36,834 nt of DNA from Candidatus Susulua stagnicola. Its GTDB lineage: Bacteria; Omnitrophota; Gorgyraeia; Duberdicusellales; 4484-171. The notes beneath the pieces are model-generated. The model saw only the letters and a program-made list of their open reading frames with translations, had not been told where the DNA came from and did not search any database. This document shows positions 6,374-14,785 of this stretch, one piece after another (positions within the stretch are counted from its first letter, which is position 1; each line of letters opens with the position of its first letter). The DNA lies in NCBI GenBank assembly GCA_030765735.1, contig JAVCBZ010000107.1, positions 1-36,834 of the forward strand, given 5' to 3'. Both the position numbers and the translations under genes were made by a program.

Positions 6374-8041
6374 ATGACTGGAAAAAAATTAGGAAAACTT
6401 TTTAAATTACACTGGCTAAAAATCGTTTTTAGTCTTTTGATTCTTGCCTTTATCTCAGGAGTAATCTTCTTACTTATTATCGGAGTTCAGCAATTCATAG
6501 GTTTAGAGTCATTTTACAAGCGGACTACTTTAGCTAGTATTCCCTTTCAGATGTTTATGGCTATAATTACTGCTATTGCTTTTGCAAGCATATATATGGG
6601 CTTTCATTATTGGTTTATGTTTGGTGGTGGCTTAACTAAAATCGGTCAGAAAAAAATAAAGACTGCTGATGTAAATGTCAAATGGTCTGATGTGGTTGGA
6701 ATGGAGTCATCTAAACGGGAAGTTGCTGAAGTAATAAGTTTGCTTAAAGATCGAGCTCAACTTAAACGTGTTGGTGGAAGAATTATTAAAGGTATACTTA
6801 TGTCAGGACCACCGGGTTGTGGCAAGACTTATTTAGCTAAAGCCCTGGCTACTGAAACTGGTCTCCCCTTTTTAGCAACTGTTGGAAGTGAATTCATGGG
6901 CATGTTTGTAGGTATGGGTGCTGCTCGCCTAAAATCATTATTTAAAGAAGCTAGAGCATTAGCTGACCTTCATGGTGGTTGTCTTATATTTATTGATGAA
7001 ATTGATACCATAGCTCGGCCAAGGGTAGGAATTAGTGGTCTAGGTGGTGGTATGTCATACAATGCTACTGTGAATCAGCTTCTTACTGAAATGGATGGTT
7101 TGCGTCAAACTGAGAATAACATTGTAATTGTTGCTGCTACTAATGTTAATGAAAATGAATTAGATTCAGCTCTTATGCGGGCTGGTCGATTTGATCGTAA
7201 GATTTATGTAAACAAACCTCGACTTAGTGATAGAAAAAAATTATTTGAATATTATTTAGGTAAGGCTCAATCTGATCCTAAAATAGATAGCAACGTTTTG
7301 GCTAAAAGAACCATAGGTTTTTCCCCAGCTGATATTGCCAATATGGTACGTGAAGCATCGTTAATTGTTATTCGTAATAAGTGCGGAAAAATTACTTATA
7401 AAGACCTTTCTGAGGCTTATGACCGGGTAGTATTTGGTTTACAAAGTCAAATTGTTTTAAGTGACAAAGAAAAAAAGTGGACAGCTTACCATGAAGCTGG
7501 TCATGCGATTATTGCTTACCTTACTCATCCTACTGATGATGTTATAAAAGCTTCAATTGTTCCTCGTCGAGGTGCTTTAGGCTATGTTGGCCATAGGCCT
7601 AAGGAAGAAATGTATGCACCATCAAGAGAATGGTTTGTTGCCAACATTAAGACTTCTTTAGGTGGTTATGCGGCTGAGAAAACTAAATTTGGAACTACTA
7701 GCTCAGGTGTAGCCAGTGATTTTAATTCAGCTTTAAAACTTGCCCATAATATGGTTTATCGTTATGGTATGGGTGAAAGTGGTATTTTAGGTAATTTCGA
7801 TGCTTTAGTTTTTGGTCAAACTTCTCTTCTTTCAGAAGACACCAAGAGTAAGATTGATGATGATGTGCAGAAGATATTAAGAAGTTGTCTTAGTGAAGTA
7901 ACTGAGATATTAAATAATGAGAAAGAACTCCTAGAATATTTTGCAAAAGAATTACTTCAGAAGGGTGAACTTGAATATGATGAGATTGTTGAAATATTTA
8001 AAAAGCATGGCAAAGAACGTTCTGAAGATTTTTCTAATTAG
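6374..8041 (+). CDS. ftsH: FtsH-type AAA+ metalloprotease with minimal periplasmic loop
   Basis: This is a membrane-anchored ATP-dependent zinc protease that degrades membrane and soluble proteins. TM1 spans residues about 16-41 and TM2 about 58-82. Only about 16 residues lie between them, against roughly 70 in E. coli FtsH. The AAA module shows Walker A GPPGCGKT (145-152), pore loop FMGMFVGMGA (174-183), Walker B CLIFIDEID and second region of homology AATNVNENELDSALMRAGRFDR. The protease domain has HEAGH (373-377) and a third zinc ligand Asp near 449 (SGVASDF). The total of 555 aa is short for FtsH, mostly because of the missing periplasmic domain. GGTGAT precedes ATG 6374. The next gene, a lipoprotein, overlaps its 3' end. 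It may be a specialised paralog; hflKC lies nearby on the other strand. Confidence 0.92.
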   Translation: MTGKKLGKLFKLHWLKIVFSLLILAFISGVIFLLIIGVQQFIGLESFYKRTTLASIPFQMFMAIITAIAFASIYMGFHYWFMFGGGLTKIGQKKIKTADVNVKWSDVVGMESSKREVAEVISLLKDRAQLKRVGGRIIKGILMSGPPGCGKTYLAKALATETGLPFLATVGSEFMGMFVGMGAARLKSLFKEARALADLHGGCLIFIDEIDTIARPRVGISGLGGGMSYNATVNQLLTEMDGLRQTENNIVIVAATNVNENELDSALMRAGRFDRKIYVNKPRLSDRKKLFEYYLGKAQSDPKIDSNVLAKRTIGFSPADIANMVREASLIVIRNKCGKITYKDLSEAYDRVVFGLQSQIVLSDKEKKWTAYHEAGHAIIAYLTHPTDDVIKASIVPRRGALGYVGHRPKEEMYAPSREWFVANIKTSLGGYAAEKTKFGTTSSGVASDFNSALKLAHNMVYRYGMGESGILGNFDALVFGQTSLLSEDTKSKIDDDVQKILRSCLSEVTEILNNEKELLEYFAKELLQKGELEYDEIVEIFKKHGKERSEDFSN

Positions 8042-8816
8042 TTTTGTTTTATTTTTTCTTTTATCTTGTACAGTTCCTGCTACCTATTCACGTAAAAACA
8101 TTCAAAAATCATTAAAAGATATTTGTAAAAATGAATTTAACATTGAGGTTAAGGTTAGGTTCTCTGGAGAGACTATTTGGGTTTATGCTCCGCTTGAAGA
8201 ACTTATTGATTCAACTGGTCAGTGGAATAAAGAAGTTCAGGATACACGAGTAAAGATTTTTCTTGCTTTAGGGCGAGTCTTTCTAAGTATGGATAATCCT
8301 CCAAAACTTTATTGTTTATTGGCCTCAGGTATAAAGGGAACTGGTTTGGATACTTATACAATAGGATATATTCCTGATATGATTAAATTTGATTTGGGTT
8401 TTATCTCTTCAGCTGAGCGTGAAAAAAGAATTGCTTTCCTCTCTTTTCCAAACCCCAGTGCTCTTAGCGATGCTAAGGGTGAGCATATACAAGAATATGA
8501 TATATCTATTGGTGAATTCATTTCTTATTTAGTAGGTCAGAATGTTGAAGAAAAATTTCGCTCTTCTCTATTTAATAAAAGCTTTCAATTGAAAAAAATA
8601 TTTGCATATTATCGGAATAATACTTTAAAGGTAAATTTTGATATTAAAAGTATTGAGCCTCAAGAAAATTCAATTAATCCATTTGATGAAGTCAGAAAAA
8701 CTATAAAAGAAATTTTAGATATTTACAATTCCTCTTCTGAGATTACGGAGATAGAAATTAATAATTTCTCAACTGGTAAGGCTAGAGTTTATACCCCAGA
8801 AAATTTAGCCCTTTAA
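8007..8816 (+). CDS. Putative lipoprotein of unknown function
   Basis: I do not recognise the family. From ATG 8007 the product is 269 aa, with a classic lipoprotein signal: MAKNVLKIFLISFVLFFLLSC, the LLSC lipobox cysteine at residue 21. The mature part is mixed alpha/beta with a VYAPLEELIDSTGQW segment, a DPxF-like hydrophobic middle and the YNSSSEITEIEI region, and has no recognisable enzyme motif. An in-frame ATG pair at 7977 with a better Shine-Dalgarno (AAGGGTG) would give a longer n-region, so the start is uncertain. Either start overlaps ftsH (by 35 nt or more), implying coupled translation and a possible functional link to the protease. The end is 25 bp from the convergent purN. Confidence 0.75.
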   Translation: MAKNVLKIFLISFVLFFLLSCTVPATYSRKNIQKSLKDICKNEFNIEVKVRFSGETIWVYAPLEELIDSTGQWNKEVQDTRVKIFLALGRVFLSMDNPPKLYCLLASGIKGTGLDTYTIGYIPDMIKFDLGFISSAEREKRIAFLSFPNPSALSDAKGEHIQEYDISIGEFISYLVGQNVEEKFRSSLFNKSFQLKKIFAYYRNNTLKVNFDIKSIEPQENSINPFDEVRKTIKEILDIYNSSSEITEIEINNFSTGKARVYTPENLAL

Positions 8817-8841
8817 TTTAAGTTTAATTTTTAAGTGTTCC

Positions 8842-9456
8842 TTAGGAAATTATTTCGACTTGCCTTCCCCTAACTTTTATTTTTTTATCCAGAATAAGTT
8901 TCAAAGCTTTGGGGTATAATTTATGTTCAAGATTGTGAACTTTTTCTTCAAGTTTTTTTTCGCTCATTCCCTTCTCTATTTTAATAGTTTCTTGTAAGAT
9001 TATTGGTCCGTGATCAATTTCTTCGTCAATGAAATGAATTGTAACCCCGGTTATTTTGCAGCCATACTCATAAGCTCTTCGGATAGCCCCAACACCTTTG
9101 AAGGCTGGCAATAGTGAAGGGTGAATATTTAAAATTTTGTTGTTAAAATTTTTTACAAAGAAAGGAGTAATAAGTTTCATATATCCGGCTAAAATTATAA
9201 GATCAATTTTTTCTTTTTTTAAAATTTCAATTATTTTTTTATCAAAGGCTAATTCAGATTTGAATTTATTAGGATCCACAAAAGTATCTTTTATATTTAA
9301 ATTGTTAGCGCGTTTGCGAACAAAAGAATTTTTTTTATCAGTGATTAAAATTTTTATTTTAGCATTTATTTTTTGTTTAGAGATTGCTTCAACTAGAGCT
9401 TGAAAATTTGTTCCATTCCCTGAGGCTAACACTGCAATATTTTTTTTCTTTACCAT
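8842..9456 (-). CDS. purN: Phosphoribosylglycinamide formyltransferase PurN
   Basis: PurN transfers a formyl group from 10-formyl-THF to GAR in purine synthesis. The 204-aa product has the phosphate-binding start VLASGNGTNFQALVEA, the catalytic segment ILNIHPSLLPAFKGVGA (Asn-His), and VTIHFIDEEIDHGPIILQ carrying the catalytic Asp. The length is standard. It is the last gene of the rnf array, 4 bp after rseC, an unusual position for a purine gene and probably only operon hitchhiking. The C-terminal RGRQVEI is also seen in family members. Confidence 0.95.
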   Translation of the reverse strand: MVKKKNIAVLASGNGTNFQALVEAISKQKINAKIKILITDKKNSFVRKRANNLNIKDTFVDPNKFKSELAFDKKIIEILKKEKIDLIILAGYMKLITPFFVKNFNNKILNIHPSLLPAFKGVGAIRRAYEYGCKITGVTIHFIDEEIDHGPIILQETIKIEKGMSEKKLEEKVHNLEHKLYPKALKLILDKKIKVRGRQVEIIS

Positions 9457-9460
9457 TAGT

Positions 9461-9853
9461 TTAAATTTTTCGTAAAATCTTTAAATTGAATTTCTTACCA
9501 TTTTTCCTAAGCATTAATTTAACACTTACATAATAGATGCAAATTGCTAATAGAGCAATAGAAAAACTAAAAAGTTCCCCATGGCTTCTAAAGAAAACTA
9601 AGCTTGATACAAAAATCAAGGCTGGCGCAAAAAACATAATTAAGCTGGCTATAAGGGTTTTTTTCTCTTCAATACCAATTTCAACTTTATTGCCTACATC
9701 TAACTTAAGTTGATTATTTTCTAAGGTCAATGTTTCTTTACTCATGCCACAAACATCAGAGAGCTTACAACAGGAGCACATTTCTTTTTTGGTAAATCTT
9801 ACCTTAATCTTATTATCGCAGACTTCAACTATGTCGACTATTTCTTTAAACAT
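9461..9853 (-). CDS. rseC: RseC/MucC-family membrane protein
   Basis: The 130-aa product has an N-terminal soluble part with the cysteine cluster CSCCKLSDVCG (residues about 26-36). Two membrane segments follow, about 69-88 (LIASLIMFFAPALIFVSSLV) and 94-113, and then a basic tail. This is the RseC/MucC pattern. In E. coli RseC works with the Rnf-homologous Rsx proteins in reducing SoxR. Its place directly after rnfB, 28 bp away across a perfect palindrome, fits an accessory role for Rnf such as maintaining a redox centre or assisting assembly. That role is inferred. Confidence 0.85.
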   Translation of the reverse strand: MFKEIVDIVEVCDNKIKVRFTKKEMCSCCKLSDVCGMSKETLTLENNQLKLDVGNKVEIGIEEKKTLIASLIMFFAPALIFVSSLVFFRSHGELFSFSIALLAICIYYVSVKLMLRKNGKKFNLKILRKI

Positions 9854-9861
9854 TATTTAAT

Positions 9862-9881
9862 GGACAGGGCAAGCCCTGTCC
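9862..9881. repeat. Perfect 20-bp palindrome at the rnfB stop
   Basis: GGACAGGGC-AA-GCCCTGTCC (minus strand GGACAGGGCTTGCCCTGTCC) directly abuts the rnfB stop codon. There is no T-run after it on the rnf coding strand, so it is more likely a REP-like unit or an mRNA-stabilising hairpin than a rho-independent terminator. Confidence 0.7.
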
Positions 9882-10688
9882 CTACGATATTTTTATAATA
9901 CATTTTGTTGGACATTTGCTCTTACCTTGCTCTAAACTAGTTGGATCATTTGGCTTATTGTAATTAAGCGTTGAGAGGTTGTCTTTCATTTGATAGGGAG
10001 AATTCTCTATTTTGGTGCATAAACTGCAACTAATACATCCCTTGCTACAAACTTTTTTTACTGCTAGTGCCGTCTCTTTGTTAGCACAAGCAATGTTATA
10101 GACAGGGAGGTTATTTTTAATTGGAACAAGTTCAAATAAGTTTCGAGGACAAGCTTTTAAGCATTTTCCGCAACCAATACATTTTTTAAAATCAACCTGG
10201 ATAGCTTGGTCTTTAAGCTCAAGAGCATTTGTTGGACAAACGTTTATGCAGTCACCAAGAGCTAGACAACCATAAGCACAGTCAATTACCCCACCACTTA
10301 TATTAGCAGAGCGACAGTCATTTGGACCAATATATTTTGATGATGATTTTTTTTCTTTGCTTTTTGCTGAACAATGACAGATAACTACTTGAGCGCTTGA
10401 AGAAACACAACCAGTTAGACCTAGAGCCTCAGCGATTTTTTTATTAACTTCTTCTCCAGCTGGCAAGCATCCTGAGAAGGTGCTACACTCTTTTGTTATA
10501 GTTTCAGCGTAAGCTCGACAACCGCTAAATCCACAAGCACCACAATTTAATCCTGGAAGTAATTCTAATATTTTTGTTACTTGAGGATTCTCTTTTACCT
10601 TTAATTTCTTACTTAATAAAGCTAGAAGTATTGAGAAAGCTAATCCAGTTAAACCTAAGACTATTGTTGGGATTATTATTTTACTCAT
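9882..10688 (-). CDS. rnfB: Rnf complex subunit RnfB (polyferredoxin)
   Basis: RnfB takes electrons from reduced ferredoxin and passes them through its iron-sulfur clusters toward RnfC/D/G. The N-terminal membrane anchor is at residues about 5-25. A 4Fe-4S domain then has CGACGFSGC plus two further Cys. Two ferredoxin-type motifs follow, CALGDC-like CLALGDCINVCP and CIGCGKCLKACP. A third Cys-rich group near the C-terminus (CSKGCISCSLC and CPTKC) makes it longer (268 aa) than the minimal proteobacterial form and closer to anaerobe versions. It sits 2 bp after rnfA, and a palindrome follows the stop. Confidence 0.95.
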   Translation of the reverse strand: MSKIIIPTIVLGLTGLAFSILLALLSKKLKVKENPQVTKILELLPGLNCGACGFSGCRAYAETITKECSTFSGCLPAGEEVNKKIAEALGLTGCVSSSAQVVICHCSAKSKEKKSSSKYIGPNDCRSANISGGVIDCAYGCLALGDCINVCPTNALELKDQAIQVDFKKCIGCGKCLKACPRNLFELVPIKNNLPVYNIACANKETALAVKKVCSKGCISCSLCTKIENSPYQMKDNLSTLNYNKPNDPTSLEQGKSKCPTKCIIKIS

Positions 10689-10690
10689 TT

Positions 10691-11272
10691 TTATGATGAA
10701 ATTAATCCTGAAAACCCCATAAAAATAAGGGCAAGCAGGCCAGCAGTAATTAAAGTTAATGATGCTCCTCTAAATACTTTAGGTATATTAACGTATTGAA
10801 GTTCTTCGCGGATGCCAGCCATAATTAATAGTACTAAAGAAAACCCTAGACCTCCGGAGAAACCAAAAACAACTGCTTCTAAGAATTTATAATTTCTGGT
10901 TACCATAAATAAAGCTGAACCAAGAATTGCACAATTTGTTGTAATTAATGGTAAATATATTCCTAAAGATTGATATAGAGAGCTAGAATATTTTCTTATA
11001 AACATCTCAACAATTTGGACTAATGAGGCGATAACTAAAATAAAAACCACATATTCAAGATAAAATAAACCAAATTTAACCAGAATAAGATTATAAATAA
11101 GCCAACTTATGCTAGTAGCTAAGGTCATTACAAAGGTAACAGCCATGCCCATGCCAAAGGCTGATTCAATTTTACCGGAAACTCCTAGAAAAGGGCAGAT
11201 TCCCAGGAAATAAGAGAGAACCAAATTGTTTATTAAGAGTGTCGAAACAAATATTATAATTAAATCTTGCAT
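10691..11272 (-). CDS. rnfA: Rnf complex subunit RnfA
   Basis: Integral membrane subunit of the ferredoxin:NAD+ oxidoreductase. At 193 aa with six hydrophobic segments it has the standard RnfA size. The paired half-helix motifs LGICPFLGVSG and TTNCAILGSALF carry the conserved cysteines that, with those of RnfE, hold the intramembrane iron centre in the Rnf/Nqr family. It lies between rnfE (42 bp upstream) and rnfB (2 bp downstream). RnfA and RnfE are paralogs; position and the CPFLGVSG motif identify this one. Confidence 0.95.
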   Translation of the reverse strand: MQDLIIIFVSTLLINNLVLSYFLGICPFLGVSGKIESAFGMGMAVTFVMTLATSISWLIYNLILVKFGLFYLEYVVFILVIASLVQIVEMFIRKYSSSLYQSLGIYLPLITTNCAILGSALFMVTRNYKFLEAVVFGFSGGLGFSLVLLIMAGIREELQYVNIPKVFRGASLTLITAGLLALIFMGFSGLISS

Positions 11273-11273
11273 A

Positions 11274-11308
11274 AATCTGTGTAATCTGTTTTTTAATCTG
11301 TGTAATCA
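11274..11308. repeat. Heptad-register direct repeat between rnfE and rnfA
   Basis: Five 7-bp units run AATCTGT, GTAATCT, GTTTTTT, AATCTGT, GTAATCA, giving two 13-bp direct copies of AATCTGTGTAATC spaced 21 bp apart. It fills the rnfE-rnfA gap beside the hairpin at 11308-11334. Confidence 0.6.
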
Positions 11309-11334
11309 GGCATCCTATTTCTTATAGGATGCCT
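11308..11334 (-). repeat. Perfect hairpin across the rnfE stop
   Basis: AGGCATCCTAT-TTCTT-ATAGGATGCCT is an 11-bp perfect stem that includes the rnfE stop codon (11315-11317). No T-tract follows on the coding strand, so it looks like an intercistronic RNA hairpin (stability or processing), not a terminator. Confidence 0.7.
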
Positions 11335-11902
11335 CGATTTTGTTCATTACAGCCACTAGAAGTCCTAAAACTAAAAATGCTCCAGCTGGGAGAATCATTA
11401 TAATTAAAGGGTTATAATTTGCTGGCATTATCATTATTCCTAAAATGCTTCCAGCTCCAAAAATTTCTCGGATTGAACCTAAAATAAATAATCCCCAGCA
11501 AAAACCAAACCCCATACCTAAAGCATCACTTAGAGAGCTTCTAACATTATTTTTGGAAGCGAATGCTTCACAACGACCAAGAATAATACAATTAACAATA
11601 ATTAATGGAATATAAGGACCTAAGACACGACTAATTTCTGGGAATTGGGCTTTTAAAAATAAATCAACAATTGTAACAAAAGTTGCGATGATTACAGTGT
11701 AAACGGCAATTCGTACTTGGTGAGGAACTATTTTTTTAATTAGTGAAACTACTAATGAGGAAAAAAACAAAACAAAAATTACTGCAAGCCCCATAGAGAT
11801 GCCATTTATTGCTGAGGTAGTTACAGCTAAGGATGGACACATACCAAGGAGTTGACGAAATACCGGGTGATTTTTCCACAGGCCTTTAGTAAAATTTTTC
11901 AT
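11315..11902 (-). CDS. rnfE: Rnf complex subunit RnfE
   Basis: Membrane subunit paralogous to RnfA. At 195 aa with six hydrophobic segments it has the family length. It opens with FTKGLWKNHPVFRQLLGMCPSLAV and has IVNCIILGRCEAFAS, the conserved cysteine-bearing motifs of RnfE. With RnfA it forms the inverted pair that carries the central membrane iron centre. The gene lies 65 bp after rnfG. A perfect 11-bp hairpin covers its stop codon, which could set the relative expression of the downstream rnfAB-rseC-purN segment. Confidence 0.95.
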   Translation of the reverse strand: MKNFTKGLWKNHPVFRQLLGMCPSLAVTTSAINGISMGLAVIFVLFFSSLVVSLIKKIVPHQVRIAVYTVIIATFVTIVDLFLKAQFPEISRVLGPYIPLIIVNCIILGRCEAFASKNNVRSSLSDALGMGFGFCWGLFILGSIREIFGAGSILGIMIMPANYNPLIIMILPAGAFLVLGLLVAVMNKIEASYKK

Positions 11903-11967
11903 AATAATTATTTTCTATTTTATCTTATTTAATATTGTTTTTATATTTTCTTTTTTATTTTAAAAAA

Positions 11968-12522
11968 CTAATTCTTATTGAGAAGTTCTTTTATTTCTTT
12001 AATACGTTTATTTAAAGTATTTACTACTGCTCGCGAAGAAACCGTTGCTCCGGTAATTGCTTTTATTTGCCCTTCTCTTGGTGTATCGTTTTTTATACAA
12101 GTTATATCTTTGGTTATTGATAAATTTTTAAATTGATTTTTAAAAGGGTTTTTCTGAATTTTTGCACCAAGCCCTGGTGTCTCTAGAGATTCTACAACTT
12201 CAATACCTTTGATATATTCTAAAAGTTTATCAGTGACTACTAACATTTTTATTTTACCTTGATATCCTTGCCCAGAAGCTATAAAACCATAACCGATTAA
12301 GTTCTTGTTTTGATTGGAGAGTTTATATATTGTTTCAGTTACAATAGTTAACTCTTCTACATTTATTGCATCAGGAGCTAACATGGCTAAGGCCTTTTCT
12401 ATTCGTTTTTCTTTATTTATTTCAATTTTTTCATTAGCTAAGCCATAAACAACTGCTAGCAAAAGTCCACAGATAATACAAACTAAAGTTAATACCGAGG
12501 TTATCCTGATGACTTCTTTCAC
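11968..12522 (-). CDS. rnfG: Rnf complex subunit RnfG (FMN-binding)
   Basis: RnfG is a membrane-anchored periplasmic subunit carrying covalent FMN. The 184-aa product has an N-terminal membrane helix (residues about 8-28), then the FMN-binding domain with ETPGLGAKI and the flavin attachment motif ITGATVSSRAV, in which the Thr of GAT is the expected attachment residue. It starts at GTG 12522, supported by a strong AAAGGAGG about 8 nt upstream. An ApbE-type flavin transferase is expected elsewhere in the genome; none lies in this window. Confidence 0.95.
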   Translation of the reverse strand: MKEVIRITSVLTLVCIICGLLLAVVYGLANEKIEINKEKRIEKALAMLAPDAINVEELTIVTETIYKLSNQNKNLIGYGFIASGQGYQGKIKMLVVTDKLLEYIKGIEVVESLETPGLGAKIQKNPFKNQFKNLSITKDITCIKNDTPREGQIKAITGATVSSRAVVNTLNKRIKEIKELLNKN

Positions 12523-12585
12523 TTTAACAAACCTCCTTTAAGATTTCAATGTAGACCCATAAGCCTTTTTTTAAACTAGTTGGGT

Positions 12586-13512
12586 TCATGTTCCAAATCT
12601 CCTTGGTTTGGTGTAGCGATTAATCAAAGGTGTTAAGGCATTCATAAAAAGAATTGAATACATGACTCCTTCAGGTAATCCGCCAAAATATCTTATTATC
12701 ATTATTAGTATTCCACAACCAATACCAAAGATGTATCTCCCTTTTTTAGTGGTTGGGGTGGTGACTGGATCAGTAGCCATAAAAAAAGCTCCTAATAGTA
12801 AGCCACCACTGAATAGATGAAACCAAATTGAACCCCAGCTAGGATTAATTAAATATAGAATAATTGAACTTATAGTTGTGGTAAGCAATAAACTTAAAGG
12901 GATGCGCCAGCCAGCAACTTTTCGTATTAGAAGATATAGACCTCCGATTATTAAACAAATTGCTGAAGTTTCACCTAAACTTCCAGAAACTTTACCAAAA
13001 AATAAACTTGAATTGGGTGTAATTACTTGGCTAAATTTTCTTAAAATTAGTGGAGTAGCTGAACTTATGGCATCAACTGAATTTGGTTTTATAAAAGTAG
13101 TAAGCATTTTGGGGTAAGCCGCCATAAGAAAAGCTCTGCCGATTAAGGCTGGATTAAAAATATTTGCCCCTAGACCACCAAAAATATGTTTTCCAATACT
13201 AATAGCAACTATAGAGCCTAAGCTAGCTGCATACCAGGTTACTGAAGGTGGAAGGGTAAGAGCTAGCAATAAGCCAGTTACTGCAGCACTATAATCATTT
13301 AGGGTGGAAGGCTTTTTACGCAAGAGTAAAATGATTCTTTCAGTTATCAGTGCAGTGAATGTACAATTTGCAATTAGCAGAACAGCTCTGATTCCAAAGA
13401 AATAAATTGAAGCGATTACTGCTGGTAGTAGGGCGATCATCACTTGTTTCATTAGGTAAGATGTACTTAACCTTGATTTTAAGTGAGGCGGGCTACTTAT
13501 TATTAATGACAT
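12586..13512 (-). CDS. rnfD: Rnf complex subunit RnfD
   Basis: Membrane subunit of Rnf, homologous to NqrB, with a covalently bound FMN and a role in ion translocation. The 308-aa product is highly hydrophobic with about nine membrane segments. It carries GLGANIFNPALIGRAF and the flavinylation motif DAISSATPLIL, where the Thr in SATP is the predicted FMN attachment site. The late FMATDPVTTPTTKKGR segment is also typical. Its start overlaps the end of rnfC by 20 bp, and rnfG follows after 63 bp with its own strong ribosome site. Confidence 0.95.
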   Translation of the reverse strand: MSLIISSPPHLKSRLSTSYLMKQVMIALLPAVIASIYFFGIRAVLLIANCTFTALITERIILLLRKKPSTLNDYSAAVTGLLLALTLPPSVTWYAASLGSIVAISIGKHIFGGLGANIFNPALIGRAFLMAAYPKMLTTFIKPNSVDAISSATPLILRKFSQVITPNSSLFFGKVSGSLGETSAICLIIGGLYLLIRKVAGWRIPLSLLLTTTISSIILYLINPSWGSIWFHLFSGGLLLGAFFMATDPVTTPTTKKGRYIFGIGCGILIMIIRYFGGLPEGVMYSILFMNALTPLINRYTKPRRFGT

Positions 13513-14785
13513 AATTTTTTCCTGTTTTTATATAATGGACAATAGGTATTTTTGCCGGACAACCATAAGTACAACAACCACATTCAATACAGTCGGTAAT
13601 ATTAAATTCAGCCAAAGATGAGTAATTATTTTTTTTAATTCGTTTTACATATTCTAAAGGAAGAAGATTCATTGGGCAAGTGTCAACGCAGCGGTTACAG
13701 CGTAGACAAGGCTCCTCTTTGGCGCTATCAATTCCATCAGCTAGGAATAGAAAACCACCAGCATTCTTAAGTATTGGATAATCTAAGCTGTCGAGTGCAA
13801 TACCCATCATCGGTCCACCACAGATTATTTTTTTAGGATCTTTCCTAAATTCTAGAATTTTTTTATCAATTAACTCTTTCAAAGTTGTTCCGATTTTTAC
13901 CCAAATATTCCTTGGAGTTACTAATCCATCACCACAGAAGCTAACTAATCTTTCAATTAGAGGTTTATCAAGATAAATGGCTTGATAAATTGCAAAACAA
14001 GTGGCAACATTATGAACCAAACAACCAACATCAAGTGGTAATTTTCTAGGAGGAATTTTTTTCTTGGTTATTAGTTGAATAAGTTGTTTTTCTCCTCCTT
14101 GTGGGTAAGCAGTATTTAAGACAAAAGAGTGTATCGGAGGTAATTCAATTTTATTTGTACTGATGAAAAGATTTATTTTTTTTATTGCTTCGGGTTTATT
14201 CTCTTCAATCGCAAAGATTACTTCTTTAGGGTTAATCAATTTACAGATTAATTTAATTCCCATAAATATTTCTTTCATCTTCTCTATCATTAAGCGGTAA
14301 TCACAGGCCAGATATGGCTCACATTCACAACCGTTGATTATCAAAGTATCAATTTTCTTGGGCGGGTTTAACTTTACATGAGTTGGGAAAGCAGCTCCGC
14401 CCATACCAACTATTCCATGATTAGCAATAGTTTCTAATATTTTTTCTTTACTTAAAGATTCAATATCTTTATTATCACGGGGTAAGTATTCTTTTTCTTC
14501 ATCTTGGCATTGAATAATAATTGCTGGGGATTTTTTTAAAGTTGGGTGATACCAATTGGCGATATCAATAATCTTTCCTTTTTTTGGGGCATGCAATTGA
14601 GAGGAAATCAACCCTCGAGCATTAGCAATCACATCTCCTTGATCAACTATGTCACCTTTCTTAACACAAGGCAGTGAAGGGGCTCCAGTATGTTGAGCTA
14701 AGGGAAGATAAAGTTTAGAGGGGCTAAGAAACTTTTCACTAACTAAGTTATGCTGAGGTTCTTTATGCTCTGGTACTTTAATCAT
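13493..14785 (-). CDS. rnfC: Rnf complex subunit RnfC (NADH-binding)
   Basis: RnfC is the cytoplasmic subunit that binds FMN and NAD(H), related to complex I 51-kDa. The 430-aa product begins with a biotinyl/lipoyl-like fold (LPCVKKGDIVDQGDVIA). A GIVGMGGAAFPTHVKL nucleotide-binding loop and INGCECEPYL follow, then GGPMMG, and the C-terminus carries two 4Fe-4S motifs, CLRCNRCVDTCP and CIECGCCTYGCP. It lacks the long C-terminal repeats of E. coli RsxC. The gene overlaps the MFS transporter upstream by 8 bp and rnfD downstream by 20 bp, so the rnf array is translationally chained to the transporter. Confidence 0.96.
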   Translation of the reverse strand: MIKVPEHKEPQHNLVSEKFLSPSKLYLPLAQHTGAPSLPCVKKGDIVDQGDVIANARGLISSQLHAPKKGKIIDIANWYHPTLKKSPAIIIQCQDEEKEYLPRDNKDIESLSKEKILETIANHGIVGMGGAAFPTHVKLNPPKKIDTLIINGCECEPYLACDYRLMIEKMKEIFMGIKLICKLINPKEVIFAIEENKPEAIKKINLFISTNKIELPPIHSFVLNTAYPQGGEKQLIQLITKKKIPPRKLPLDVGCLVHNVATCFAIYQAIYLDKPLIERLVSFCGDGLVTPRNIWVKIGTTLKELIDKKILEFRKDPKKIICGGPMMGIALDSLDYPILKNAGGFLFLADGIDSAKEEPCLRCNRCVDTCPMNLLPLEYVKRIKKNNYSSLAEFNITDCIECGCCTYGCPAKIPIVHYIKTGKNYVINNK

